This document shows positions 23,441-37,000 of a DNA stretch of 64,000 nt, piece by piece. The position numbers were made by a program, and so were the translations under genes. The notes under the pieces were generated by a model. It made no database searches, was not told the origin of the DNA, and saw nothing but the letters and a program-made list of their open reading frames with translations. Origin of the DNA: Schistocephalus solidus (taxonomy: Eukaryota > Platyhelminthes > Cestoda > Diphyllobothriidea > Diphyllobothriidae); assembly GCA_017591395.1 (NCBI GenBank), contig WEDG01003239.1, forward strand, positions 1 to 64,000, in the 5' to 3' direction. Each line of letters opens with the position of its first letter. The first letter of the stretch is position 1.

Positions 23441-26400
23441 TCTTAATGGTTAGAGCAATCCGATGTCAATGGCACGCATGCATTTCTATGCTCACAACAT
23501 GGATTACTTCTATTTTCTTTGCATCAACCTCCTTCAGTTATGTAAGTAATTTATCATACGGAAAGTTTTCACCTACGCCTTAAAAGGGGGCAGCGGATTA
23601 TTTTACAAGCGATAATAACATACTACGTATTTTATACTTTTGCCTTTCACACAATTCATAACTCTAAATGTGTTTCATTATGATTCTCTACTGGAACGTG
23701 GGTTGTTATGTCAATACTATTTGCAAATGATAATGTATCCTTTAGTTTCAGCAAAATTGACTTGTATCGTCAACGAGTCAAATAGATTGATTCGACATTG
23801 TTTAAATTAGCGATTAATTTAGAGTTGCCCAAAAAAGTACTAAAATGTACTGCAAATCCAAATTCCTATAATCGAGACATAAAACTGCCTCGTGTGCTAC
23901 CTACGTCCAACTTCTTTAAGCCTGATTACTAAACAGTGGGAGCTTGTGCCAATCAATACAACTGAGATTTAGTTCTCTTCATTCCGAATAGTCAAAAAGC
24001 CATCAGCACGTGATGTAAGGAATGAAGAGGCTGGAACTCCATTAAATGTGCTCTGGGTGTCAACTTCGCTCACTAGGAAATCGGACGCGCTTTTAAGTTA
24101 TCTAAAAACGCTAAAACCTGTGACTCGGAAGGACGACAACCTAGCTTGGCTTTTCTCCTGGAATAGGGGCTGAGCAACTTGTTTTCATTTAATGTGGTCT
24201 TCAGTACAAACACTGCCAATTTAGAGTTTGATAAAATTTTGTTTGTATGTAGACGTGGATTGGCACGCAGGTTATGTGTAGGGTCACCGACCTTTGAAAC
24301 TATTCCCATTCCCGTTCACCTCCTTCATCTTGCAGCTGTAACCTGTTGCAATCCAGATGTACGATTAAAGAAAATATCAGGTAACTGTCTCTCTCTATGT
24401 TTTCGGCTCACAAAAAGAAATTGTGGTCAGCATTACAAACCATCGACAAAATATTGTTTATGCAACATACGATTTGAGATCAATTTCAGTCATGTGTACT
24501 GGTTTGAACAAAGTTGCTCAGTGGTCCGGTGCGTGAAATATTGTCGTTGTGCAGCCAGTTCTGCTGTTGACATTCGAACCCAGTCATGTTAGCGATTAAG
24601 TAGTGAGTGAATGTGTTGAGATGACACATAATTGGCTGTTCAGTGTTTGAATTGCTAATAACTTTGACGATTGTCAGATTTATATTACGTGGCTGATATG
24701 CGATTGACTGAAAGAAATTTTGGCACTGTGTTTTACATTGTGGGTGTCTCCTTCTAAGATTTTGCGTAGTAAATTTAGTTATTTAGATGCAATTAGCAAT
24801 ACTCAAGATTTCTAGGCGATTTTGGGCACGGCTTTTCAAGTTTGCCTCTTGAACAGTAGTTTACCTCAATTTTTAAAAAGAGGACCACGTGCGATCAAAT
24901 AGATTTTTATAATTTGAAAGACAAAAGGGTAATTCTCAATGAATAATGTAGCCGTTTTAATAATCCTACAGGTGCTTATCTGACAAGTATTGTACCTGTT
25001 AATATAAATACACGCATACGCATTTAGTGACAAGAATGCTTTTAAAATTAGAAACCGGCCAAAATAACGAAAACAGAATATTCAACAAAATAAACGACTT
25101 TTTATTATGCTTTAACACAAAAAAGATGTTGAATGAATTTACTGAGTAAAAATGATACCTATTAGAGAAATAGACATTTTGAAATATGCAAAATGCCTCT
25201 TTACGATGGTCAATGCGAATTTAAAAATAAATAATTTAGGATTATGCAAATAAACGAATACGTAAATCAGCATGCGATAACTGCCTTATTATCTTGCACA
25301 GTCTCCGTAATAAATACTAACGAAAATCATATATGATGCCATACTTCAGTCAGTCAAATTCTAACGGCTTGCAAGCGTTTATAAATGCATATTCGTCAGG
25401 TTACCAAAATTCTATCATCCTTGTACTGTTCGGGATGTGTCTGATACAGGCAATTAGTTAAGCTTTTCCTTTTAGGAAACGTGGTAAAATGCAGGAGGCC
25501 TAACAGTGAAAGCCAAGAGGGATATAATGAAATCAGAAAAGCATATGCACATGTCTGCGGAGAACGCTTCTTCCATTTAATTACTGTACGCTTTTTGGCG
25601 GCGGCGAAGTAAATTCAGACTAAAAGTGCCCTTAAAATGCCGATGAATAGCAAGCGGTTTCTTTTTCCTATCTAATGAATTCATAAAAGTTCGGTTCCCT
25701 GCGAAGGACAGTTTCATTCGCAGTTCTAGGCGCATCAACGTATGAAACGGGTCTGTATGAGTAAATCGGTGTGCATATCAAACTTCTGCAACAGATATGA
25801 GCAGAAACGTCTGTAAAAACTCCATGGATGATGAAGAACAGTTTTAGTAAAGTTAACTAAATTAAATTCACGTTTGTAATTTCATCCTAGCATGTTCATG
25901 GAATAAAACAAAATATTTGTTCGGTGACATTTTCCAGAGCTGAATGCTAAAAATATTTCCGTTAGTAAAAGACAATGTTCCTCTTGATTGTGGAACATCC
26001 GTATTAGCCCTGCATGATGCCATTTCGAATTCTATGAATGACTATACATTAAAGAGGAGATAGAATATCAGAAAAATATTTTTAAACAACAAGCATGGCA
26101 CACAAGGAGGTGTCGAAATACATCATGTCTTAAAATTAAATGTCCAAATACCTCCTTATGTGTAATGTTGAAAGAAGTCTTAAATTTAATTATAATCCCA
26201 GTTTTCATAGAGTAATCTTAAATAGTTAACAATTACAGGCGGTACAAAACCTCGGGTGTTGAACAAAGTTCTGTGCTTTTCACGTGAAACTGTACAAATT
26301 TACCAATCAGGATTCTTGAAATTGCTTCCGTTGTTTTACCTTCAACCTGGAACCGAAGTACGCTGCGAATTTTTCACTGCCGTCTAATGACTATTTACCT

Positions 26401-29400
26401 TCATAGCCACTTTCATAATGTATTTAACGCCCTCATTCACAAAATGGAATTTATCATTGTCCTTTCTTTCAATCTGTTCTTGAATTTTAATTTGGACTGC
26501 TTACTTGGGTTTTTATCTAAGCTGCAAACCAACTGATGGCATATCAATCAATGGTGGATTGGGTGGGATGGAAATTTGCAAACATGCAATCTGCACATTA
26601 TCCCGTTCGAAAATTAATAGAATAAACGATTAAAATGACTATACAGCACTTAGAACGAAATGTATCAGTCCTATTGGTATCAGAAATCAGCTCGATGGTA
26701 CTACTTAGTATATAGTATGAGACGGCTCTACTTGGGACTGCAAGTTAGATAATGTTTCAAGAAGGAAGAATCATGAATAATTACGGGATTTCAGTAGTGT
26801 TTAACTTATAGGCTGATTTTTTGCCTCTTTTGTCAGCTTTGTTTGCGTTTCAAAATTGAGTAGTGGATCCGAAATGTCCAGTTTAAATTCGATGAAGGAC
26901 AGATGGGCTCACCATCGTATCCGTCTACTAAGATAACAAATAATTTGACAAAATTCACATTTGCCTGTTGGCTAACGATTTCGTTGATATCCTTTTAAAA
27001 TTTACAAAGAAATTTTGCGTTATATCATTATTGCGCTTTAATACTTCTGACAAGTGTATCGAGGAAGTCACCCAACGTTTTTCAATTAATAAAATAATGA
27101 AAAATTAACTGATTTTATTTGAAGAATCAACCTTTCTCACAGCATATTTCAATTCATTCCCAAAAACTAAACTTGTTCATGACATCAGTTATTGATAAAA
27201 AGACATAAAGCTAGATAAAAACAGCGTTTTCCCATGCGTCATATAAATGAATTATGGAAAATTCAATATTTTTCAAAAATCACCTAAGGAATAAAGCGAC
27301 AGTTTGAAAGTGATCTTTATCATAAAACGAGGAAAATTCTTTAGTATGTGCGTGCGGCCTTAGAGGTCTCAAAGCCTACTTGCAATTCCTTACTTTCCTG
27401 TATTGTTTTAAACTTGCGACAATTCAATGGCAAATCTATGAGCTCCTTCTATTAAATATGATCGTACTGCAAAACATGATTGGGGAGTAATCATCTTCGA
27501 CCCTGCCAAGTTCGAGTTTAGGAATTTACTACATACCCATTCAATAAATGCTAGGGATACCCTAGAAAATCATTCACTTCAGTCCAATGGGGTGATTGGA
27601 CACCAAACGCGCAAGTGCTAGGCACAAAAAACACATAGGCGAAATGAGTACGAGTTTCGGAAATCGATATACTGAGGTCAAACACCACAGGAAATGTGTG
27701 GGGTTCCCAGGATTTCTGAGACCTTTTATTTGAACCACAGCTGCATACCATCTACGAACAATGTCAAAGCTTTCAATACCCCCTTTGTTAATAGCACAAT
27801 GATACAGATTTCTGATTAAAAGGAAGTAGTCATCACAGCAAGATCCGCAAATAAGACGCTTGAAGGTTTACATCACCAAAGTTGAAGTTACACAAAAAGG
27901 TGATAAAAATGTAATATTTTCTTTTGACGGCCTTATCTATTATCCACCTGATAGTTCTTCGTGCATTTTAGCATTCTTTGAAAATTAAACTTTATTTTAT
28001 TCTAGAATTTAAATAAATTGCTGTTAAAACGGGTACCGTGTTTCAAGATTCAAGCAAAGCAGGAGAGAATATGAAAATTTAGCAAATTTAAAGTATTATA
28101 ATGCCTATAGAACAAATGAAAGTATAATTTAATGTTATGTTTCCAATTCATATTTGCAGTTACTCTGGGCGTAGTTCACAAACAAACCAGTATTTCTTTT
28201 ATGAAAATTTTAGTTTAAGTAAAGTCCTTCTGGATGTGTCCTTTAAAGGCGATGCTGGTTTGTATGTTTCACTTGCATAAGAATAGACCGATAAAAAACT
28301 ATAAGTAACATACAGTGTGTGTTACATTTTCCAAAAATTAGGAAATTTCGTTTTTTATTTGAAAAGAATAAGTCTGGTCAACTTAGGTTTAACGGTAATG
28401 ATAGAAAATGTAGCTTTCATTCGAATTTTGAAGATAGTGCTTGAGTCTAAAGTCTTTTTTCCGGGCCAAATGTGCTAAGCTTATTAATTGTCGTGAAATT
28501 AAACTGAAAGACAGAAAGCTCTGGTTTCTTTCCAACGCATCATTGAGCACTTACTCTGCCTTATACAAATAAGAAAATTATTCTTATATATCCTACATAT
28601 TTAAATCGATATTTTCACTTTTGAACAGAAGAAATGTATTTTCACTTAACTCTGTCATTTTTTGTTGGGTAAGGCGTTTCTTTTCAAACGTTAAGTGATT
28701 GTGTTTAGCGGAGTGAGGCGCTTTTAGGACGAATGATTATATTCTTATACAATCTGTCAAAAGGCAAAACCGTTAATGCATTTCCCTTTCTAACAAAGTA
28801 GAGAGAGCACAGAATCAGTCGTATCTGAAAAAGCGACTCTCAGTTACCTACTTTTACCTTTACCAGTGGTTGAACACCTATATAAAGCGCTTATTCTCTA
28901 AACGTGGGCAATTCTTCGGCAATGAGCGATTTTGAAAAACGTATTGCTACAGCCAAATGTCGGTGGTTAATATTTTTAACGGTATATTTTTGATGTTACA
29001 AGTTTAAGCAAAAGTTTGACAAAAAATTATTAACGTTAATGGATTACCCAATCCAGATATGTACTTATCACTTTCAGTAATTATTTCTACTACTCACTTG
29101 GACGGGAAGGTATTGCAAAAGGGCTTCTTCTTCCTTTCTTGCATTTATTGAAGATAGGACGAACGAAAAGCAATTAAAAATCTGGCTTGCCAAAGAAATA
29201 ACTTGCATTGAGCGGAGAAAAACTTTTGATAGACTAATTTCAATTAAATATAACATTCTTAGAGCCGATTGTTCTTTGCTCTGCAATAAGGGAAAATATT
29301 AAGGCCAGGGCAAAGACCAGCTTTTATTTAAATGTAAATGTTAAATAAATAGAATACTTTTATACAGTTAGGTAGCTGATGGCCTACATAAAAATAAGGC

Positions 29401-32265
29401 TTTCGATATCATAATGATGCTTTGTAGATTAAAGCTGAACTCTGATAGAGTACCAATTCCAATATTAACTAATAAAAGGTAATGAGTGAGCTCTTGGAAA
29501 TATTTATTCAGCTAAAGACTAAATTACTGTGCTATCAGTGTTTCCTGAGTTTTCTGCCCAAAATTTTAAGTAGAAATATTATACTTACTAAATTGGTTAA
29601 CTTCCTGCCATAATATAAACGTGGTCAGGGGATAGTTGAACAAACATAACAGTTCAGCATACATTTTGTTAGGTAACGATCACCTTATCTACATCTATAA
29701 GAGTTAATTTCATTGGGAATTCCAGGAGTGTGCAGAAACATTCGGCGATAGAGCAGAAGGTTGTGGACGAGTTAGTAGGCACATCGTGTGGAAATATGAT
29801 GACTTTCAAATAGACTTTACCTTCAAAACAGCATCATAATTCAGTAGTGTCCACAGCGTACCTCATTGCCACTCAGGAAACCTGGATCAAATGTCAAATA
29901 AATATTATTGACTCGAAAATTTACTTCAGTTTACAAAAATTCTAGTTAAAATTAAGTGTAACTATTCTAAATGTGTCCATCTACGGGTCTAGAATAACAC
30001 TATATTCGTTCACCATATTACTGGACATTAATTCGATGCGAAAATTTGACAGTAACCCCGGTATTGTAATCGATCTGCTGCTTAACCCAAATTAAAACTG
30101 AGTGAAGTTCCTCCAACACGGAGCAAATGGAGCAGAAACTTTTTTATTTTGATGAAAATGTCAACCTAACAAACTGGCTGCAATAATGTTTGATTTTCAG
30201 GTCGGCAGAGAGTTCCAAAGGTGACCAATTGGCTGGTTTGTGGAGGACGTGCTCACTATGTATAGTTTAAAAATAATAAATAATATGAATCGACAATGAT
30301 ATACAGGAAAAGATTCGAGGAGCACGTGAGAAAGCCAAACAATCCTGTCATCCAGCATACATGGGGAAATGTTATGTATTCGTTGTCATCGTGTTCGTGG
30401 GAAAACAAAAACCTCGTGCACGTCGTATGTAGCAAGCCCGACCTAAACAAATGGTGCTTGCCCGACAGCTCAATGGGCGTCTATCAATTAACCACTAGCA
30501 GCATTATTATGAAATTGTAAATAAACAAGCTACAATAATGCCGTCTTAGTTAAATTTCACTTTCTAATCTAGTTGCAAATGCGAAATTGACAAATTCTTC
30601 ATTTACATGGTTAAATGTTTAATTCCGACAGAAATTTACATTTCCTATGGTAGTCACGCATTTACTTCATTCATATCCTTGGCTATTTGGTAATTGTCAG
30701 TGGTGAAATGGCGACCAGAATCGCACAACAAAGCACAATCCTACTGAATGTGGTAGTGCGGAAATCCAGTAGAACAAAGCCCCTTAAATATTATCTACAA
30801 GAGAGGCTGATCAACTTGGTGAAGTTTTAGAAGCGAACCAAAACATCTCAAAGCCAAGGAATACTATGACGCGTTTTCCAATATTTTAAAAAATACGTCA
30901 TTTTTATTATCCTCTAATTATTTGCTCATTTTTAGATTGCTTCTGTGAAAACTGGATCACAGAGCATCAAAAGTTCAGTGGAGTTCCTTAGTTTAGCCAA
31001 AATTAGGGATTCAAGACACAGAAAACCTTACAGGTTCTCTTATTGCTGAGGTAACATGAAACTTAACATAAAAGCTTCAACATTTGTGCATAAGAAATGC
31101 TATATAAAAAGGATATTCATTAAATTATGTTTTTAATATGACAGAAGTTATGAGTTTTTAGGCCGTCGTCCACACATGGCTTTGTTGCTGCTCTAAAAAT
31201 GTTCACAGTATGAACATTCATCAGAGTGACGGATATGCCTAACGCTTGCACAAAAAATATTAAATTTTAAAAATGACGATACACGTGTATTGGCGGATTT
31301 TATGAAATATTGAGTTACGATTGGCAGCATCCAAATGGAATGCTTAGTGAAAATTAATAGAAGTGTCGTTTGGCCGGAGACGGAAAGGTCTTGGCAGACA
31401 GGAGAGTTGCCGTCATAGTGACGTTTATTTATGGACCTTGTGGGCAACTCAGTCATTTCTGAATTATTATTTATATTAAATTTTCTTTTTTCGTAAAACT
31501 ACTGAACTCTAATGAACTTCGATGTTAACAATTGATTTAAACGAAGAGAATTTTATGTTGATACGAAGATCGCCTTGCGGAATGAAAATATAGCCATTAT
31601 TGATGCATATTAATTTCAAGAGAGCAATTTTTAATAATCTACTGAAAACAAATAAGCCCCTTTCCACGATGCTTTGTGCTCACTGTCGAGAGTCTAAACT
31701 TCTGGCTTTAAGCGAATGATCCACCAATCTTTATCTCTCACAATTCAGAAGGTAAATGTAAAAGCTGGGATGCCAGAAATAAGTGGGAAGATTTTAAAAT
31801 TAATCAAAAGAGCAGCTTTATCGATTGATTGTAAGTTTCCTTTGTATTTTGGTGATATGGAGAGCATCCATCACGTCTTGCTTTAATAACAAAATGTAGG
31901 GTGTTTGTTCAGCCTCAGAGTAACTTCTGCGCTTTATCAGTTCAACACAGAGTGACTTGCAACTATACGTTTCTGAAGCATTCATACCATCAAATCGCTG
32001 AAACGTACCACGAATTTACTGAAAGCATTCCAACCATGCGGCTGACACCTACCAGTTCGTCATAGGCAACGTTAACCTTTCTTCGTTTTTTTAGTTTCAG
32101 GGGGCCAATGTGTGAACGCAATCAGTGCTGTTAGTGGTTCAAGTGTGGAGCTGCCCTGTCATATTGACATGCCATTGACAAACGAGGTAACTTACTTTTG
32201 TTATTTAAAAAGTGCCTATTGCATTAAAAACAATAAATCTTGGCTCCTTCGTTGATATGCTGTTT
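23441..32265. other. Long gene-poor AT-rich stretch
   Basis: Nearly 9 kb with no ORF longer than 137 codons and no recognised exon, RNA gene or transposon domain. The 137-codon frame at 24179-24592 overlaps a minus-strand frame and has no domain. A B-box-like GGTTCGAATG on the minus strand near 24573 hints that the 24.1-24.6 kb patch is a repeat. The block at 30296-30520 carries an ORF on each strand and neither is recognised. Confidence 0.4.
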
Positions 32266-32269
32266 GACC

Positions 32270-32655
32270 ATCGTAGGACAACGATGTCCACCGTATGCTC
32301 CACAGAATGCTGGTACTGGGACGGTGACTTGCGCATGAATTAATTTAAAGTGATAATAGCCTTGCACTGCAGCTATCGCACTCTGTCTTCCTCCCACACA
32401 TGAGCCCGGTGTCAAGACAGAGTCAAGAAGACCGGGAAATGGGAGAAGACGCTGGTGGCTGGCGCGGCCGGAGCTACCTGGGCGTGCCACCCCAACTGGC
32501 TCAGATCGCACGGAGTAGGATTGCCATAAAGGTCACATTAAAAAGGAGCCTTTGCAGTCCGAGCCACAGTCTGCCAGTCAGCCACTCCACACAAAACACA
32601 TACTGGGATGATCACGCGGTGCGATTTATCCCGTCAGTCGGCAACCTTCCAAACC
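32270..32655 (-). repeat. R375 copy, left arm of a large inverted repeat
   Basis: The reverse complement runs from TTTGGAAGGTTGCC (plus 32641-32655) through GGCACGCCCAGGTAGC and CCCGGTCTTCTTGACTCTG (plus about 32403-32435) to TCACCGTCCC (about 32318-32330). Each landmark recurs in the opposite orientation at 32810-33185. A 133-codon plus-strand ORF (32400-32801) lies inside the repeat and is not credited. Confidence 0.85.
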
Positions 32656-32809
32656 ACAGCTTTAAGCGCAGCGTGGTAGTTTCAAGCACGTCGGATTTAT
32701 TTAGTGAGGAAATGGTGCTGAGCCGTAGACCTCATTCCCTCCCCACCCCCATAATCACATCACCGTTCGAGCCGGTTCGTTGTCTGACGCTGTTGTGCTA
32801 AAAGCTGTG

Positions 32810-33185
32810 TTTTGGAAGGTTGCCAACTGACGAGATAACTCGCGCCGAGTGATCAGCCCAGTATGTGTTGTGTGTAGAGTGGCTGACTGGCAGACTGAGG
32901 CTCAGACTGCAATAGCTCCTTCTTGATGTGGCCTTTATGGCACTCCCACTCCGTGGGTTCTTAGCCAAGTGTGGTGGCACGCCCAGGTGGCTCCGGCCGC
33001 CCCAGCCACCTGCGTCTTCTCCCATATACGGTCTTCTTGACTGTGTCTTGACGCAAAACATAGATATCGGAGGAGGAGAGAGTACGGTAGCCTCATCTGA
33101 ATTCTACTATCACTTAATTCTTATCCACGCGCGAGTTACCGTCACTGCATCACCATATTGTTGAGCATACAGTGGATATCATCGG
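32810..33185 (+). repeat. R375 copy, right arm of the inverted repeat
   Basis: Plus-strand R375 with TTTGGAAGGTTGCCAACTGA at its start, GGTGGCACGCCCAGGTGGC near 32972, ACGGTCTTCTTGACTGTG near 33026 and CGCGAGTTACCGTCACTGC near 33131. It abuts the presumed 5' end of the EN-RT element. Confidence 0.85.
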
Positions 33186-34008
33186 ACTAAGATGGTTGAA
33201 CTGTCTTGTGTTTGCGGTGTGTAGGGGATACTAGTAAGGGGGTAGCACCACAAGGTAGCAGTTGGTCGCTTTACTTGCCTCGCACCGGTGGTGAATGCTC
33301 TTGTGGCCGCTTCTATCTAATACCCAATTCTTACCTGTGGCTCCTCAAATCTGAGTTTTTCACATCGGCCACACCCCTGGCAACCGTCACGACTGGTTGG
33401 CTAAACCAGGTGAGGGTCTTCGCTGTTGTGTGTCTCCACATCCGGTACGTCTGCGCCCTTCCCACTGCTCCCTCTCTCTCCCCCATCCATGCTCTCCGCA
33501 CCATTCCCCTGTCCTTCCCCCGCTCTCCTCTTCCCAACCCATTACCCTCCTCAATCTTATCTTCCTCTCTCTCCTCACCTCTCTTTCCCCTTCCTCTTCA
33601 CTCCTCTCTTTTCCTCCTCGCTCTTCCCACATCTCTTTCGCTTTTCATCTCCCTGTACCCTTCCCTCTTCCTCCACGGTCAAAAATGTCATACGGTGGAC
33701 GCGACAGGGAGCACATAGGCATCCCGAACGAATCGATCTTTATCTCAATAACCATAATCTTGACCCATAGTGGAGTTCGGTAGCCGCCTGCGATGTCCAA
33801 GCAGCCATATTTTGTGACAGTACTCCTTGCCTCCTCACAGATGAAGGACTCGATATTGCACCCTAAAAATGCTGGGTTTAACGTCTTCTGCAGCCGGCGC
33901 GCTTCGCAGAACGCATATTACGCGGTCGCATAACTCAAAAAAACCAAAAGACCCTTTTTCCCCATCCCCTGCGCCAAAACCTTTGAGCTGCTCGGGTGAG
34001 TCCGCTCA
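33186..34008 (+). other. 5' leader of the EN-RT element (inferred)
   Basis: GC-rich DNA between R375 and the first endonuclease codons. It starts with a GGTAGCACCACAAGGTAGCA block, includes a pyrimidine-rich tract and ends just before the LAVWNVHSLL reading. I infer an untranslated leader or a highly decayed ORF1. The 170-codon and smaller ORFs here are low-complexity Pro/Ser/Leu text from the pyrimidine tract, in three frames at once, so I do not credit them. Confidence 0.5.
33455..33680. repeat. Pyrimidine-rich tract
   Basis: About 220 bases made almost only of C and T on the plus strand (CTCCC, TTCCTC and CTCTC units in irregular order). It produces open frames on both strands and could adopt triplex or other non-B structure. 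Confidence 0.9.
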
Positions 34009-37000
34009 AATTAGCAGTATGGAATGTTCATTCTCTTTTAGATAACCTATAGAGCGTCCAACTGGAACGGAAAAGGGCGATAATCGCTCAGGAACTGGCC
34101 CGATACAAGGTGAACAATGTTGCTCTCAGTGATACCCAATTCGCTGAAGAGGGTCAGCTGGAGGATGTGCGTGCCAGCTATACTTTCGTTCGGAGCGGCC
34201 GGTTGAAAGTAGAGCAACGGGACGCTGGTGTCGCTTTTGCCATCCGGAATGTCATCGTTGCCCTGCATGCCACAAGGTATCACTGCTCGCCTGATCAGCC
34301 TCCACCTACCTCTTCGGGACACATGTTTGACACAATCATCAGCACCTACGCCCCCCCTTCAATAACGAGCTCTGATGCCGCGAAGGACATATTTTATGAG
34401 GACCTGCACGCCCTCCTGACGACGTTGTTGAAGACGGAAACGTTGGTTGACTTTAGAGACTTTAATGCTCACGTCGGGACAGACCATGACACGTGGGTAG
34501 GAGCTTTAGGTCCTTCTGGTCTAGCCAGCTCCAATGACAACGGTTTTTTCCTCCTACAAACATGCGCAGATCACAACCTGGTCCTGACCAACACCTTCTT
34601 TTGCCTCCCAATGCGGCAGAAGGTGACCTGAATGCACCCACAGTCGAGACACTATCACCTGCTGAATTACATCCTTGTCCTGAGGCGGGGTCAACAGGAC
34701 GTGCTGGTGACAAAGGCGATATCCGGGGTCGACGGATGGATGGATCCTCGCTTCGTCTTGTCCAAGACGATGCTCCGACTTCAACACTGCTGGGATGATA
34801 TTTTGTTGAATGTACCTGCTCATCACCTCCATTCCAGCAACGAACTGGCCAACAGACTACCCAACTTCCCAGTCACCGACGAGGAGGCCTCCGTGGAGAA
34901 TTGTTGGTGCCAACTGACAGACACGGTCGAATCTACCTCTCTGGATGCCTCGGCCATGCAGGTCATCAACGCAAGGACTGGTTTGATGACAATGAAGCAG
35001 CCATCAACACAATGCTCGCCGAGAAGTAACAGTTGCACAAAGCCTACGTAGGTAACCCTACGTCTGGAAACAAGACAGCCTTCTATCGAAGTCATTGCCT
35101 TGCACAACAACGGCTGCGGGAGATGCAGGACGCCTGGATGGCCCGCAAAGCCGAGGAGATCCAAACGTACATTGACCGCAACGAATGGGAGAACTTCTTC
35201 GCCACCACCACGGCTGTCTACGGACCTCTCGTCAAAGGAACAGTCCCTCTTCTCAGTGCTGATGGAAGTACCCTGCTCACTGAGAAGAGGCCAATCCTGA
35301 AGTACTGGGCAAAACACTTCTGAAGCGTTCTTAACCAGCCCTCCACCATCTCCGATGCCACCATCGCGCGACTGCCTGAAGTGGAAACCAACGCCAACCA
35401 TGATCTCCTGCCCTCTTTTCAAAAAAACATCAGGTCCTTGCAGCAACTCTCCAGCGGGTAAGCACTGGATCAGACGCAATCCCTGCTGAGATTTACATCC
35501 ATGGTGGCCTCTAAATGATGAACCAGCTCACAGCGCTCTTCCAGGCGATGTGGCACCAAGGACAGATCCCACGGGATTTCAAGAACTTCAAAATCATCCA
35601 TCTATACAAGAAGAATAGGAGCCACCCACTCTGTGGCAACTACCGGAAAATCACTCTGCTCAACATTGCAAAGGAAATCTTCACCCGCATCCTCCTCAAT
35701 CGTCTTAACGGTCACCTGGAACAAGGACTCGTTCCAGAAAGCTAATGCGGTTTCCACCGCCATCGTGGCATCACTGACATGAGCTTCGCCGCGCGCCAGC
35801 TGCAGGAGAAATGTCAAGAGATGCGCGCTCACCTAAAAACTCTACCTTCGTGGGTCTGACGAGAGCACTCGACTCGGTGAATTGCGAAGGACTGTGAAAG
35901 GTCAAGCAGAAATTCGACTGTCCTGAGCGATTCACTCACATGGTGCGTCAACTCTATGGTAACACGATGGTGCGCATCACCGACAACGGAGCCGTCTCAG
36001 AGGCCAACGGCATAAAGCAGGGTGGGGTCCACGTGCCAACCCTCTTCAGTTTAATTTTCTCCGTCATGCCTACAATGACGAACGCCCCGGAATCCGCATC
36101 ACCTACCAGATGGACGATCAACTCCTCAATGCAACAACAGAAGAGAACATAAAAAAAGAGTGTGGACCACTTCGCTGCCGCGTTTGACAACTTCAGACTT
36201 CGTATCAACACTGAGAAAACGGTGGGGATGCATCAGGCGCCACCCAATACAACCTACAATGCAGCGCACATCAAGTTCAATGGCACCTTAATAAAATCTG
36301 TGGATACCTTCACCTACCTGGGCAGCAACCTCTCCCGCAGTATCAAAGTCAACGATGAGGTCATCCACCTGATCGTCAATGCCAGCAATGGATTCGGACG
36401 GATGCAGAAAATCGTCTGAAATCGACACGGTCTTTACCTCAGCAAAACACTCAAGATGTGCCAAGCTGTCATCTTGCCGATGCTGCCTTAGGGAGCGAAG
36501 ACTTGGACGATCTACCAGAAGCAAGCGCGGATGCCCAACCACTTCTACCTCAGATGTCTCCCGCAGAATACTAAATCTGAAATGGTAAGAAAGGATTCTG
36601 GACACAGAAGTGCTGGAGCAAACAGGCCTCACCAGCATCTACGCGCAGTCTTAACAACTGCAAATGCGCTGGAGTGGCCATCAAGTGAGAATGGACGACG
36701 AGCGACTACCCAAACGACGCTTCTATGAAGATGTTGCCATGGGTTCTCATCGACGAGGGCTTCAAGTGCGACGCTACAAGAACATTAAATAATTCTCTGA
36801 AGCGACTGCAGATCAGCCAGTTAATCTGGGAGGGCCTCGTCCGGTTCCAACTGATGGAAACCCCTAATAACTAAGCCCTCCCAACATGCACGCACTGTCA
36901 ACGCAGCTTCCGCGCGCGAATCAGCCTGGTCGGACAGCTTCGGACGTAATGCAACAATAATCCGGCACCCCAAATTCTGCATCGAACTCTGCCTACCCTC

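Noticed and set aside
24179..24592. 137-codon plus-strand ORF as a cysteine-rich secreted protein
   Set aside because: Overlaps a minus-strand ORF, has no signal peptide or regular cysteine spacing, and lies in a patch with repeat-like B-box traces.
23441..32265. A hidden gene or novel system in the long AT-rich stretch
   Set aside because: I looked for phase-consistent exons, Ig or RT motifs, hairpins and tandem repeats and saw nothing beyond weak repeat traces.
33206..33783. 170-, 128- and 114-codon ORFs as proline/serine-rich proteins
   Set aside because: Three plus frames and two minus frames are open together because of the polypyrimidine tract, so the openness reflects composition.
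34823..35479. 218-codon minus-strand ORF, the longest in the window
   Set aside because: Antisense shadow of the EN-RT element, whose plus-strand motifs are unmistakable.
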